From contig CM026426.1 of assembly GCA_014871385.1 (NCBI GenBank), positions 95,772,572-95,836,571 of the forward strand: 64,000 nt of DNA. The letters run 5' to 3'. Shown here one piece after another: positions 1 to 12,745 of this stretch. A program made the position numbers and the translations under genes. How positions within the stretch are numbered: position 1 is the first letter of the stretch; every line of letters begins with the position of its first letter. Source of the DNA: Ceratodon purpureus (Eukaryota > Streptophyta > Bryopsida > Pseudoditrichales > Ditrichaceae). Under the pieces are notes generated by a model. The model ran no database searches, had not been told where the DNA came from, and saw only the letters and a list, made by a program, of their open reading frames with translations.

Positions 1-10
1 CCGGATTTCT

Positions 11-406
11 CTAAACCCACTTTCGAACACTTTGGGCGTCATTTTTGTGAAGCATGTAAATTTCCTGAGCCAACTTACCAGAGATGTTGCGAATATCTTT
101 AGTTGTAAGGAGTAAGGCTTGTGTTATATCCCTCCCCTCCGCTTGGTATTGCTTCAGAAGTTCAAGATATTTCTGCAGTATGTGATTCAAAGAGTCCTTA
201 CGTCGGAGACATTCCTCTACAAATGTCCGAATTTCTGGCAACAAGTGGGTTGAGAAAGTGCTCCTATCCCCTGACTTCATCCTGCGATGCACGACAAGGC
301 CGTCTCGGTTGACATGCTTACCTTGAATTATGCATATCTTATTGACATGTGGTGCATAAAGAAGACTCTTCATACTGAACTGATCCAAGCATCCACGTTT
401 TATCAC
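11..406 (-). CDS. Uncharacterised exon-like ORF, partial
   Basis: An open frame of 131 codons on the minus strand, cut near the left window edge. The part from about residue 55 on has a charged, helical look, with LPEIRTFVEECLRRK followed by leucine- and glutamine-rich stretches, and reads like real protein. I do not recognise a family. It lies downstream, in the same direction, of the basic-protein exons at 1070-1944, and another lysine-rich frame lies between them at 732-1067, so all may be exons of one gene running off the window. A run of ten C bases near 407-416 adjoins it. Start and splice sites are undecided. Confidence 0.3.
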   Translation of the reverse strand: MIKRGCLDQFSMKSLLYAPHVNKICIIQGKHVNRDGLVVHRRMKSGDRSTFSTHLLPEIRTFVEECLRRKDSLNHILQKYLELLKQYQAEGRDITQALLLTTKDIRNISGKLAQEIYMLHKNDAQSVRKWV

Positions 407-1069
407 CCCCCCCCCCCAACTTCTTCTTGGAGTCTCGCTTTAGTTGCTATCAACCAGGTGTCTTCAATGTGCCATTCTTATTAAACTCTGCTTTAGCCTG
501 TTGCACGAGCCGGGATATGTCTCCGAGTTGCCCCAAACAGACCACTTTTCCGTTACCCTTGTCTCTCGTCCGTGCTAAAGTGGCTCCTAAGCATGCATCG
601 TCACCGTGGGCACATAACGCAGACAAAAGTGGTGTAAGACTATCTGTGACACTGGAATTGTCATTTGAAACTGGCGCCTCAGCTGCGCACGGTAGAAGCG
701 TGTCAATGACTTCGCTATGTTGGAGAACAGATCAGTTCACGGCCTCCTGTTCTCCCCCTACAGTACTCTCTTCAGTGATGTTGTGACACTTATGCTTGCA
801 TGGGGGTGATGCCTTCTTCTTCCTTGGTGCATACTTCCTTGGATTAGGTTTTGAACATATCACAAGATCCACGTCTGAACGAGAATCCGACGGATCAATG
901 CTTGTTACTCCACATCCAGAAGCTGTAGCAGACATATCTACCTCTGCGGCAGTCACTTTTGCCTTGGAAGCCCTCCTTCTCACCGTCTTGACAGGAGGCG
1001 CCTCGTCTGTGACACTGGACTTCTCACCGGAGTCATCCAGTTTCTTTTTCCGAGGCCCTCTCTTTCTCA

Positions 1070-1944
1070 CTATTGGTACCTACTGTGAGCCTCTTCAGGT
1101 GCAGGCACTTCATTCAAATTTGGAATCTGTGAGGTCATAACTACGTCGACAGTGTCCTCAATAGGTTGTTCCACCATGGCATCTCCTTTCGACTTTTTAC
1201 CTCGCCGCTTCTTTTGCAATGCAGGGGGTTCCGCCAACATCCAGTCCATTGCATCCCCACCACATGCAGGCGTTTTCGACTTAAATCTTCGAGGTGGTTT
1301 CCTCCCCTGTAGATCTTTGGTTCTTTTTGCTCTAGATTTACGCGTCGGCGCAAGCAAATTTCTCTCTGGAACGCAATCGAGAGTACGAGGTTTCTTCTTG
1401 GGCTTCGGCAAGAGCTCCTCCGAAATCGACTTGAGAATATGAGAGAAATCCTTGGGCCCATACTTGCACTTATAGCTGAAGATCCGGAAGGTGGCATTAA
1501 AACCCTTGAACCCTATAATACACGAAAATTGACAAACAATACACGATACAATACACTGTGACAGTGAATGACTAACCGGGTGAAATCGAGCGCGGTCTTG
1601 TGTCCATCTCTACTCTGATTGGAACGCCGATTCTCCTTGTTAGGTCAAAATCTGCACTGCGTTCCTTCTCGACCGCACTGCATACCCTGAATAAAATCCT
1701 GAACATGCATTGTAGGCACATAACATTGTTGCACGATGCGAGACTTTTTGTGTTCATCCCTCGGCGGTCTGTATTCGAGCTCCCATCTCAAATCGCTCGG
1801 ACCGTAGACGCCGTTGGGGGGGGGGGGGGATTCTGAACTAGTTCTTCGATTGCCTGAAGTTGAAGCTTGTGTATATCGAAGACACCAACATCGTCCTCTA
1901 CGCTTTTGTCTTTGCCAACCGACCTGAGGCACTGGGTATTCCAT
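1070..1944 (-). CDS. Uncharacterised basic nuclear-type protein, two-exon model
   Basis: Model: exons 1686-1944 and 1512-1070 on the minus strand, 233 codons plus stop. The ATG is at 1944. The donor (G|GTATGC) and the acceptor (TATAG|GG) keep the frame. The N-terminal exon has a short proline run encoded by a C-tract near 1818-1830. The join reads ...HVQDFIQ-GFKGFNATFRIFSYKCKYG.... After that the protein is very rich in Lys, Arg and Pro (KPKKKPRT, KKRRGKKSK), suggesting nuclear or nucleic-acid binding. A second lysine-rich frame (732-1067, RKRGPRKKK at its start) follows almost at once in another phase, so the gene may continue through a further splice or may be frameshifted there. I do not recognise the family, and the true 5' end could lie further upstream near 2.3 kb. 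Confidence 0.4.
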
Positions 1945-2670
1945 CAATCCTCTGTCTCCCTATCCAAGACGACGTTGGACTCCTCCGTAACGCCCACAAC
2001 GTTGATCTAAACTCACAAGTTTCAACCTCTTACTATGAATGCTATACTGGAAAGTAAACCCTAAAACCGAAACACTACAGATCATAGGTGACATTACACG
2101 TCTCCATTCAATCTGACCCGTTTTTCTATGTGCACCGAAAACCTCAACAACAACAACAAAGCAACGCAAGGGTGATCTGAAAAACATGCTTCCATTAGTA
2201 AATTGATTACATTCATGGACGAGGAAACATTGGACAGTGTAAACAGACAACGATAACACTGGACAACCCTAATCATCTTTAGAACCCTAGTCGCGAGGGA
2301 GGTGAGAGACGAGACGGAGACGAATGACGTGGCATGATGTCATTTTTTCTAGGCACAGTCAGCTGAGAAATTCAGTGTCACAGATGTTGTCAGTTATTTG
2401 TCTCACGCGATTGTCAACGGAGTCACAGTGTTATGCGACACTGGGACCAAGGCGGGAAGTTACCGACGAGCAGAAACGCGGGGAAAACGGACAGTCCATA
2501 TTGGCAGGCCACGATGGACGCCGAGGCGTGCCGTCCCACCCTTATCCTTCCTTACATGCGATTTAGCGTCCTCCTGTTTTCATATCTTCTCCTGTTTTCA
2601 TATCTTCTCCTGTTTTTCTTATGATAAAACCTACATCTCATAATGCAATAGTATTTGGCCCATATTTCAG

Positions 2671-2913
2671 GGTCCATTCCTCGTTAAGTTAACCCAAGAA
2701 GTAAGCCAAAGTGGGCACCAAGCTAGCCTACACAACCCACAAATAGATGATGTCCAGGATACAGAAATTGCAGAGGAAGCTTTTGTGACGAAAATTTGGT
2801 TGGAAAAGGAATTTGTACCCTACTTTGGATCAACTCATCCATCAATTCTCTGTAGAGCTACATTTCACTTCCGGAATGTGCATGTCAAGGACAATTCCTC
2901 ACATTTACAACCC
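2671..2913 (+). CDS. Possible terminal exon, unidentified
   Basis: An open frame without its own ATG follows a good acceptor (CATATTTCAG) and ends at TGA at 2911-2913. It reads as ordinary soluble protein, for example FVTKIWLEKEFVPYFGSTHP. No matching upstream exon can be chosen with confidence; a short ATG frame at 2324-2566 on the same strand is one option. It may be the last exon of a small gene or a decayed one. The 2577-2614 stretch just upstream holds two direct copies of TTTTCATATCTTCTCCTG. Confidence 0.22.
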
Positions 2914-3189
2914 TGAAAGAATTGCTGTGCGCTACCTAACTTCGATACTCGGGCCTAATTCTACGGACTTAGCCAGTGAGTTGAACGATTTGAGGTGAAT
3001 CCCCAGGTGAATCAGGAACAAATTTTATGAACGTGGAATCTTTGACAAATGATTGACAGGATCGTATAAGGTGGTTTATTCTTACCCTACTGCTCACTGA
3101 TGTATGATAGACATGCTGCATGTGCCTGTGATTTTTAACTACAAAATTTCCAGCGCTATTCTATCCACTGTAAGGATCTTTGAGGCCCA

Positions 3190-6100
3190 CTATAAAAACC
3201 TAGAGAGATTTCTAATTTCTTTCCCGTTTCCACCAGTAAGATAGTAAAGTCTGATCACATCTGCATCCCCTGGCTCCTGCACCGTCACCTCCCGACTGCA
3301 AGCCAACATGTGCATACCAACAATGAATAAACACTCTCCTCAACAAACTGAAGAAATCGGCAATTAGAGCATAAGTTGAACAGCAACATTGACAAGTTAA
3401 ACCCAGGTTCATATAAAACAGCCCCACGTTGGGACTTTCCACCGATTCTCTAAACACGGTGAACGAAAAAGTAGGATAGAAATAACATAAGTGATACATA
3501 CCTGTGGTAATACTGAAGAGCAGTACTGGCCTCAACAGGGCTGTATCGAGGAAATTCAAAACGAACACCTTTTGGGACGTCCGGTAGATGCACAGGGAGC
3601 TTTCCTACAGCATTTGAATGAGAAAATGCGGTCACCATCATTTCCTTCGAACCTGTCATTGGCCGGAAGGCGCGGACCTGTCAAAACAGAAAATGGTCTG
3701 CGGTGAGCAACTTAAACCGGGTGTCGCGGGGACAGACTCTACACCATTTGGAACCCTATTCCTGTGAGGTCTCTCCACCTCTCTCGGAGCTCTCAACAAA
3801 CCAGAGCAGTAGTTCAAGATCTTTTGACTCCCAAGTTAGAAAGAGGGAGGTAACCTCGGGAGTGAGTGGGGACTACCGGTTTAAAAGGTATTTAGTGTCA
3901 TTCCGCTAACAGGTTTTTAAGCATATGCAAGTCACTTATTTAGAGACAAAATAATCATATGCAAGTAAATATAAACATACCATTTCAAGTTGGTGGGCGT
4001 GAATAGGTTTCTTGGCTTTGACTCCGTACTCGGTAAAGACAAACCAACTGTTGAACTGAAAAACACGACAACAATCAAGTATACGCCATCAACTTCGAAG
4101 ATCTCCAGAGAACATCCGCTAATCGGATCTTAAGTTTACGGTCACATATTAATCGTACATGAGAAGAGGCAGTAGGCAAAAAAAGATAATTGCGGAAAAA
4201 AGTAAAGCAATATTCCACCAAGGTTGCCACTCAGCCACTGCTGAAATAGCATAATTTGAACTGGAGTAAGAGTTAACTCACATCGTCAATTGCGATTAGT
4301 ACAGGGACATCCTTAACGAGAGAGAGTTCTTTTCGCAGCCTGACCACAGTGCCTACTCCTGCATGAGACATAGATAAACCTTTCTCCACCAGTTGTTTCA
4401 ATGTTGCTCCCTCGGGTAAAGTAAACTCCTGTGGACCACGAACGCGAGGAACTCCAGCTCCCTCGCCAAGAGGTACCGGGTCAGCAATGTTGCATGGCAA
4501 AGTATCAAGAAGTTCTGAGTGACTCTTAAGGAATCCCTGCATTGAGTGACATTTCAGATCTTCATGAGTAACGCGATCTTTCTTTACTGATACTTGTATG
4601 TGAGAAAAATAACGAGGAACGGAAACAAAAGAATTGACACTTCAATTAAGTACGAAGAGAGAGGATCTAAATGTGTACGTAGGACAGGTAATTATACACA
4701 ATTAGATGCTAGCTATATATTTTGAATATACGAAGGACAGGTAAAAGTTCAAACACAAAAAACTCCCACATACCTCCAAAGCCATCTGAGCAGTCACGGG
4801 AGTCTCTACTAGGCCTGTTTCTTCATTCCTGTAGTACAAACTTCCGTGGGTCCAACCTCTCCCACTAGGAATATAGAATACGAGCCATCCCCGGGCACGT
4901 GCCCATTGCACGAGCATGGCCATCGCAACACTCTTGCCGCTGCCTTCTGGACCATCTAATAAAATGTGCTTCTTTGCCTTTGTAGCTGCACAAGGAAGTT
5001 CCACGATCACTTAAAAAGCGATCCACATATATCAACTTTGCTGCACAACTCTTGCTTTGTAACCGTATTCAACTCATGATTAGATAACAGCCAGAAATGT
5101 GCTGAATTGAAACAAGAAATTCAAAGCACTGAAACTTTGATTGCGTTGACTACTTACGATTCGCACCCTCAGCAGGCAGGTTGAATGCGTCTTTTCCTGT
5201 GACGTGTCTCTCCAGAAAGTTGCATAAATGTAATACTTTCGGCCGTATCAACAACGAATTGGCTTTCGTAACTTCGAACTCCTTAGCTATCCCTCGAGGC
5301 AAACCTTCTCCGAAATACTTCAATTGGTCCTCTTCACTAGAAAATTCGAAACACAAGGTGAATGACCACAAATATCATAACCTTGCCCATCCTCTAGCCA
5401 CCGTCTATGCCCGGAAAATGAGTGTTCTCTAAGAAGCATAAAACGAGATTCTCAAAGCCTTCAATGCACATGCATTTGTCATTCCACCACCCATTCTCGT
5501 CTGCTATTGCTTCATAAACTAGAAACTAACAATCCACCAAAAAGGATACCTCCAGGATGTCAACAATCCCAATGTACCCAAGTATAATGCACACCCAACC
5601 TTCCAAGCTTCCTTAGGGTACTGTAACTACATTTTAGAAACTCAATCCAAGGCCATCAACCAGAGGGGGGACAATTCAGAGGGGGCAATCAAAATCGCAG
5701 AATTAAGTTAATCTCATTCATCAAAACTACAGCACCGTAATTCCATTGAACCAGGGGCCACCCATCCATCTCAGCTGTTGCCAATTAACTCCCAAAAAAA
5801 TGCTCGCCAGTATCACATGCAGGAATTAAAACAACCAGGGACAGGACCATAATATTTTGACAAAATCTCGTCTCATTGTACCTGAAGGTTATGTACTTCA
5901 TGACATCGTCTCCAGTGACATCCACCAGACTCGAAGCGGAAGTAAACATCGCCAACTCATTCTCCACCTGCCCATCCTCAATTGCACCCGCCTCCTCAAC
6001 TTGCACAAGCTCCTCCCCCTCCCCAACTCCCAAATCCCTCTCCCCCACGGACGCCACAGCTGCAAACCTCCTCACCCCCAAATCAGCGAAACTCCCAACT

Positions 6101-6318
6101 CCCGTCACGTAGCCCAGACGCGTAACAATCCCAGGCCCACGCTTGTCCAAAATGCCGTCACCCTGCCTCTCCCCAACCTGATAAAAATTCCGTCCCACAT
6201 TCCCCACATCCGCAACCCCTGCTGCACATCCCGTCTGCCTCAAGGAGCTCCGGAACAAGGGCGTCGTCGCTGCCACCTCCCGCAGCAGCTTCACCGTCTG
6301 CCGCCCCCTGCACCCCAT
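3190..6318 (-). CDS. Mitochondrial ribosomal protein mS29 (DAP3 family), seven exons
   Basis: GTP-binding protein of the mitochondrial small ribosomal subunit. Exons, in transcript order: 6318-5882, 5336-5158, 4985-4774, 4536-4282, 4055-3981, 3677-3502, 3295-3190. All junctions are GT-AG, and the total is 1440 nt, exactly 480 codons (479 aa). The N-terminus is Arg-rich without early acidic residues, as in a mitochondrial presequence. A Walker A motif GPEGSGKS lies at about residues 217-224, followed by the family-typical GWLVFYIPSGR. A Walker B-like VPVLIAIDD ends exon 4, followed by FNSWFVFTEYG and HAHQLEM. The C-terminus LYYLTGGNGKEIR matches the DAP3 end. Length is normal for plants. The start is the ATG at 6318. 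A telo-box lies just upstream. All domains are present, so this is a live host gene and the best supported in the window. Confidence 0.93.
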
Positions 6319-6325
6319 CCTCCTC

Positions 6326-6346
6326 AAACCCTAAAACCCCAAAACC
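6326..6346 (-). promoter_or_regulatory. Telo-box in the mS29 leader
   Basis: Read on the minus strand, TTTTAGGGTTT lies about 8 nt before the mS29 ATG. Telo-boxes (AAACCCTA) are typical of plant promoters and leaders of ribosomal-protein and translation genes. A second cluster, AAACCCTAAACCCTAA, lies at about 6564-6580. The motif is seen; its regulatory role here is inferred. Confidence 0.6.
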
Positions 6347-6690
6347 TCGATCTTAAACCTCGATCTAAAACCTCAATTCCTGCGTCTGTGAAGCGATCTG
6401 CAGGTGCGTGCATTCCCACCCCCCACAGGTGCGTGATGCGAGGCACGGGTCACCGGAATCCGAGCCTCCCCGTCCTGCACATCACACCATCACCACCGCG
6501 AACCCTCCCCAAAAAACTCTCCAAAACTGCTCGAAAAACTCGCCTTGGAACTCTGCTTCCTTAAACCCTAAACCCTAATTCCGGACTCTTTGTTCATAAA
6601 GTACCCTAAACCGTTAGTTTCATTAAACCAGAAATATCTACGTAAAAGTAACGGCAGATGAGTGAAATCTAGGAATTTGATATTTGTGTT

Positions 6691-6763
6691 GGTTTTGGGC
6701 GTATTGATGGTTTTGGGTGTATTGATGGTTTTGGGTGTATTGATGGTTTTGGGTGTACATGCG
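6691..6763 (+). repeat. 18-bp minisatellite
   Basis: Four near-perfect tandem copies of GGTTTTGGGTGTATTGAT lie just upstream of the mS29 promoter region. The first copy has C for T in GGGCGT. No coding role is likely: the minus-strand frame over it only gives a YTQNHQ peptide repeat. Confidence 0.85.
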
Positions 6764-6899
6764 GTTGTTTTTCTTCGGGTTAGAGAGGCAGAGGCCCTGA
6801 GCGATGACTGACGTCACTACCGCAGAGGTATCAATCCGGGTATGATGTGTTTTAGTGGTTAGTGATTCAGAAATCAACTTTTTACACATGGAAATGGAC

Positions 6900-7890
6900 A
6901 CTCTTGTTTAGTAGCAGAAGTTCACAATCTTGTAATGTATAAAGGTGGAGTATCTTCACTTTGTAGGTCAAAAGTGGTTATTTCGCTTTATATATAGTAC
7001 ATGTGGACACTTGATCTAATGTGCACTTAAAGATTAAATCAAGTGGTCATGGAAAGAAATTATGATATCAGTAAATGTAGATTGGAATTGATCGAGAACC
7101 TTACAACCTATTTAGAAGCGTTGTTGAAATATCATCAATATTATCCCTACGAGCGTAATGTTTTGTCTTAATAATTAGAAATATAACCTTTTAAACTTTC
7201 ATTGATATCCAAATAGCCTTTAGAACTTATTGATTTACATTTATTTTAGTCATTTTCCTTTTGAATATCATACTTTCCTCTTTAATTTAAAATTCCTTGT
7301 ATTTTATACCTTTTTAAGGGCATTTTTTAAAAATACACACAAACGGTAAATGAATTTTTTTGTGAGAGATTGAATTGTGACGATTTAACAGTGGTAATTT
7401 TCTACATTTCTTTAATGCCAATTTTATGTAAAATACAAGGCACTTTTAAAATGATCTTTTGAATATAACTAAAGATTTTTTTGAGAATCACTTCAACATG
7501 ATTTCTATTATGAATGGAGCCTAAAAATTTCATTTGTTATTTCTTTTCTATAAGTTTTATATGTGCACAAAGGTGATAAATCATTGGATTTTATTAAAAA
7601 ATGGAGATTTGATGAATGCCATCAAACATAAAATGCAACCATGTTAAACTATTCTAAATTTTCTAATTATCATATATATGATAGACAATTTTGAAATCTA
7701 TATAATATGTAGTGTTGTTGAAGTATTTTATATCTTTGTAGGATATACATGACTTATACAAATGAAAAATATTTACATTTCCATTGTTTTATTTCAATAA
7801 AATAGTGAAAACATGTTATTTTGTCCACCTCTACGAGTAGAAATCTGAGTATTATTGACTGCAAAAATGACTGATATTAAAGTCATTCGG
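6900..7890. other. AT-rich stretch without recognisable genes
   Basis: About 1 kb of strongly AT-rich sequence with short T and A runs. I see no long frame, repeat array or RNA gene in it. Confidence 0.6.
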
Positions 7891-7982
7891 GACTGGTATG
7901 AAAATGAATGACTTAGGACATGGTCAGTCAATACGGACCAGTCATTACTGGTCCATGGTCATTTGGAACCAAATTCACCTTG

Positions 7983-8158
7983 TAGGTAAATGGGGTTCCG
8001 GGGAAGACTGTTTGTTCGATGATGAATCATGGAGGAACATCGCTGTACGTTCTGAAATGAACCAAATTCCACCTGTTCGCGAATATTTTGAGCCGATAGA
8101 GAAATCTCAGCGGTGCGTAGTTCTCCGCAATGACCCTGGTTCTGTAATTCAGAAATGA
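7983..8158 (+). CDS. Possible terminal exon, unidentified
   Basis: An open frame after a TTGTAG acceptor-like site, ending in TGA at 8156-8158. The peptide (KWGSGEDCLFDDESWRNIA, then NQIPPVREYFEPIEKSQR) looks like folded protein rather than random translation. No family is recognised and no partner exon upstream is clear. It could be part of a decayed host or transposon gene. Just upstream, at about 7936-7955, lies a small hairpin (GGACCAGT / ACTGGTCC with a 4-nt loop). Confidence 0.25.
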
Positions 8159-8429
8159 ATCCTGTTCATTTTCCTTTTCTAAATTCCAATTTTCTCAATC
8201 ATGACAGAACCATGCGGCGACTTAGCATTGTTTCCGCACATTAGTATCGGATTTTCAATTTGTCACTTTTGGCCAGTAGTATCTTGATGCGTGGTCGGTT
8301 GTTCATCCGTCCAAATCAACAGAAAACCTTCGAGAGTGATGATCAATTGCCGTGTTCATCTACGGCATTGTGAATCCACGTGTCAAGCTCATAATTTTTT
8401 CAAATTAAACATTTTCAATCAGAGAACTA

Positions 8430-8952
8430 ATAACGAGATATACGTTTCATTAAATTGAATGACAGCAGTGCCCAGATATGAGCACGCATTACAAATGAAC
8501 TGGCACCAGCCATGTTCATTACAAGATCTTGCTCACCCGTATACTCGCTATACCCATCTGTGCAAGGAACATAGATTACGTACTCTTTGCGCAGAATATC
8601 ACTGTTCGACCTAGGTCACCGCTTCAGTAATTGGTCGACATCTCCGCAAGATTTATCTTCCTCAGTGGATTGACCTTCTAAAATAAGACTAAATCAGTCC
8701 TCCAAGAACGTAAGCCGCTTCGTCCAGAGCACACTTGAACCAATCGCATCATTTAAAATCTGTCTGTTCTCTTCTTACGTCGGTACCATTAGAGGAAGAT
8801 TCACAGATACGGTTTCGAGATTCACTCACACATACTGTGAGGGGATGAAAAGGTTATGAAATACTCCTGTGCCTCCAAGTCCAATGACAGTTCCAGATCC
8901 CACCCTGATCTTCATATTTCCCTCACTTGCTAGCCACCCAACTTTCAGCTGC
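8430..8952 (-). CDS. Possible exons of an unidentified minus-strand gene
   Basis: Two segments read as protein on the minus strand. The first (about 8952 down to 8850) follows an AATGCAG acceptor and contains VGWLASEGNMKIRVG then GLGGTGVFHNLF, before a GTATGT donor. The second (about 8590 down to 8430) contains KEYVIYVPCTDGYSEYTG and RAHIWALL before a stop. The Gly-rich piece resembles a kinase-type nucleotide loop only superficially. The two cannot be linked with certainty, and I give no function. Confidence 0.2.
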
Positions 8953-9259
8953 ATTGAACACATAAGAGTGGCGATGGAGGTTACGTAAATAATGCATCAC
9001 TTCTTTAAACCTCCTAATCTATAATTATCAGGCGTCGTAAAAGTTTAGTCACCTCTCTCACATCTCGGCTTTTTTATTTTAATTCCTCGCTGGCTCTCCT
9101 TCTCACTTGCATAAAATAAACCAAGTAAGTGTAAGAGTCATCGGAATGATTGTGGAGTAGTCGAGCACGTAAAAAATAATTCTTCTTATGTGTTAATGAC
9201 ATTACCTGATTGGATCCGGATGTTGTTTGACCGTGTGACGACTCTTGCTGAATCATAGA

Positions 9260-10470
9260 ACATACCGAATTGCTCTCTTTAATTACACAATTCTAGCAAG
9301 TGAGCTCTTTGTCATGAACTGGACTAAATTATAAGTGACCATGTCTGAGAAACATTTCCAAGGAAATAATTTACCCTTTATGTTTAGATTGACGGTAACG
9401 AAATGAAGGTACACATTCATAGTATTTGGATTATAAAACGACTTAAATATAAGTTGCAAAGCGTATTTTGTACTAAATCCACACAAAATACGCGACCAAA
9501 TCCTAGAATAACCATGAAGCAGTTATTCCAAGATTTCAGTGAATTGAAACAACCCTTTGTATTCCACATCGTTGGGATCCACAAACCTGAGGTTCATTGG
9601 TTCTATTAGCAGCACTACACGATCGGTTTGCCATCTGATACAGTAACATATGCTAAAAGGTCAGAATCAAAAAGTGACTGATAATTTGTTATCTATGATA
9701 AATAAACGCAGATTACTGAAATAGACAATTTTGCTCGGACTTACTCTTATTAGAGAGTTGAAATCATATGGAAGCGGAAACTAACTTTCTGTTACAATAC
9801 TTAGATCTACTAACCTAATTAGATTAAATTGTTACCATCATTAACACACTTACAAAGTAGTCAAGCCAATTTTAGATGTTCGAGACTTCCTTTGGGATGA
9901 ATGTCGAGATCTCAATATATCTTCATAACCTTGAGTAGAACTAATTTACCATCAATTTCCAAACAGAAACAACTACAATACTCATTTTACACCGGGAATG
10001 AGAAAATCAAGGAAGAATGGAACATGATAATCTTCTCACCATATCTAGTGATGGATTCAACCTCTCCATTACTAGTCCAATTTGATTGCCCTTGTTTCGT
10101 TCCTACAATGTCAAAACATCCGAGATGTTTTAATGGAATGCCATTTTTCTTATGATCTGGTAATTAGAAGACTAGTTGAAACTACATGCCCATGTGGCGT
10201 TCAATACTTTCCTCGTGCCCCCTCTAACGATTCAAAAATGTTCTCAACACTTTCCATAACATAATTTTATGATAAAACTTGTACGTCTTACAGTAATACG
10301 GGAATTCTGTTTCCTGATAACTTGGTACTATATTTCGGACTCCTTGAATGTGGTCGGCTTATGCCTTGTTTGCTTTACCTCTTCATCGTCGGACGACTTG
10401 CACATTTTTTCTCACCACTGCTCGCTACATCGAAGTCCACTTGAATTCCCAATCGCACGATCGTCTCTGT
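9260..10470. other. No convincing gene
   Basis: AT-rich DNA with only short frames on both strands (60-84 codons, low coding quality). The plus-strand frame around 10082-10264 has a Cys-containing stretch (ETTCPCGVQYFPR) but no supporting splice context. Confidence 0.45.
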
Positions 10471-10471
10471 C

Positions 10472-12123
10472 TTAACCTTTGCCCGAGGTCTCCCCCAAAA
10501 TATTGCTGTCTTTGCGTGAAGAATTCTGTTTTCCTCCAATATTAGTGTGAGAAAGAGTACTGAGAACGAAATGGAGCATGTTCTGCAATCCTATGTTAAT
10601 TTGCATGACATCGTCAAGTTTTTTATTTGTCTTTGCTTGACTTCTCTCCAGTTTTCTATTCGTCTCTGCTTGACTTTTCTCCATTGCAGTCAGTCTTTGC
10701 AAAATGTTTTTCTCTATTCTTTGATAATAATCTCATCACATTGAATCACATCATATTAACATTATAAAACTATACTTCCACAAGATAATCTCTCAAATCC
10801 GCAAAAGCCATATAAATGAAAGCGATCGATATTATAACCAGACTTCAAGGCTTTGTGATATGAGCAGACCCTAACAAATAAATCATGATATTTTAATTAT
10901 ATAGATTAAGTCACACTATTCCGTCTATAACAATCATTGTTACACCACCGCGTTCTAAATTCTGAAACAAACATCACTTTAGAACAACATCCAATTAAAT
11001 TATAAATAAACTTTATATTAAATTACGCGAGCATGTCAAAGTCCTCCATTGTACTCGAAGATGTGCTAAATAGTAAATATGAAAAGCTTAGATATTAACT
11101 CGTTGTTTGGATTATCAATTTTGTTTCTGATTTCTTCTTCCGCATCAACTAGCCCTCGGATTTCCTCTCTCTCCATGTTCCTCTTCAATATGCAAACACA
11201 GACTCATTAAATACTCTATAACACAATTGTCGTAACAAGGTCATTTGATCAGATCATATTATATGAGAAACCAACATGCAAGGTTCAGTCACCGAAGAAT
11301 AGAGGTTTACAGTGCATAACGACATAAACAACTTACAATTTTTGATTCCTTTCCAACGTAACCCTGTCTTTTAACTCTTGGGTTTTGAGCCACCTTTCTT
11401 CTATGTTCCGCCATTTTCTCCGACATTTCTTTAGACTCAATGGATTCCCAGTACTTCCTAATTGCATTCCACTCCATTTCAGAGTATTTTTCCGGAGCAT
11501 TAACTTTACCTTCGTGGAGGCATTTCATTCTTTCCCAATCCTTTCTTAACCATAACTTTATCATCTTATCTAATGATGCATTTGTTACTTTGTTACCAAC
11601 AAATTCAAATTTCATCCTTAAAGCAATTTGAAGTTTAATCTTAGAACTGTCGTTTTGGTCATCAGAGTTGATGACACTCATGTCTAGTATGCAAGGAGTT
11701 AAGTCTTGCACATATCCTGCCACTTAAGATGACCATGACACCCACTATCTATAATGCCAGTCATTCTCACCTGGACAATATACAATTTTAGACCCGCTCC
11801 CTCTCTTCTTCTCGCATAATCTTCCACTTCTCGCTTTTTTGCTCTTTGGACTCTTCTCTTTAGTGACTCCTCCTTTCTTGATGACAAACCGGACGCATTG
11901 CTTTGAACATCCCCAGTTGAGTGTGGGCCTGGCCCTTCTGGTGCACCTGGAAACGAATGTGCCGGCACAAACTGCCAATTACCTGCTGGATTTCCACAAG
12001 GCAAACCATCGACGACCTCATATGGATCTTGTCCGGGATGTCTTTGCGGAATGGGCACCCACGTCCATTTTGCAGGTGCTTGTTGTTGTCATGCCGATGT
12101 CCGTTGTCGTGATGTAAATACAT
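10472..12123 (-). pseudogene. Ptta/En-Spm (Transposase_24-type) transposon gene remnant
   Basis: Minus-strand pieces in the order of a plant Transposase_24 protein. 12123-11699: Pro/Gly-rich then basic region ending IDSGCHGHLKWQDMC. 11723-11307: core with LTPCILDMSVIN, DKMIKLWLRKDWERMK and EMEWNAIRKYWES, followed by the typical E..SEKMAE.RRK segment. About 11190-11095: a small exon MEREEIRGLVDAEEEIRNKI. 10702-10472: C-terminal coiled coil with repeated EKSQAETNRKLERSQAKTNKK. The first two overlap in different frames at about 11699-11723, so the gene has at least one frameshift there and is probably dead. In CACTA elements such a protein accompanies TNP2; the TNP2 remnant at 17.4 kb points the other way, so it may belong to another copy. 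Confidence 0.6.
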
Positions 12124-12334
12124 ATACCATGTAAAAACATCAAGAGATCAACCCTGAAGTCCTAATTAAAAAATTGGATGGAGATAGAAAAGGGTGGGGT
12201 CGTGGAGAGATCTACGGTCTTGGTTTGTACTACATCATGTCACTTAGCTCAGGTGAATAGGATGGCTGGTTGGCTCCTTATTTCTTGCTATCACTAGCAG
12301 TGCCAAGTTGCAGCTGCTCCAACCGAATCAATAG

Positions 12335-12425
12335 ATCCGACGGGATTTGAACTCGAAACCAGCTAGCAGCTTTCCAGGGACTCTGACAATCAACCAAGTC
12401 TACAACTTGGCGACAATTATTAGTC
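12335..12425 (-). repeat. tRNA-like segment, possible SINE head
   Basis: On the minus strand a T-arm/B-box-like GAGTTCAAATCCC lies about 45 nt downstream of an A-box-like TTGGTTGATTGTCAGAG. There is no paired acceptor stem and no convincing anticodon arm, so it is not a functional tRNA gene. It could be the head of a tRNA-derived SINE whose body runs towards 12190. Confidence 0.3.
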
Positions 12426-12745
12426 CCGGAGTGGTTTTATATCACTGTTGGTTAACCGCTTGGCTTTCAACTGACAGAATAATATTCCTAGGTCTATTCT
12501 TTCTCACCTAGGTTATCTTTTGATAAATAAAAAGATGCCTTTGACTGTTAGTGTTTGTTTTACTATAAAGATAGCCATTATGATTTTATTGGAATGTTAA
12601 AAGTGGAAGCAAGCTTCTCAAGGAAGCTACTAAATTTAGAATAAAGATAACCAGGTAGCTTTGGTGCTCTCAGTTCACTCTGAGTAGTTTCGATTTGGAT
12701 TCAGTGTTTGTGGTGATGGAATCACAAGATCCTCACGATTAGCAG

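Noticed and set aside
7936-7955. Hairpin as a terminator or regulatory site
   Set aside because: A single small hairpin in a eukaryotic intergenic region has no supporting context.
12335-12425. Functional tRNA gene
   Set aside because: A B-box-like sequence is present, but there is no acceptor stem or anticodon arm.
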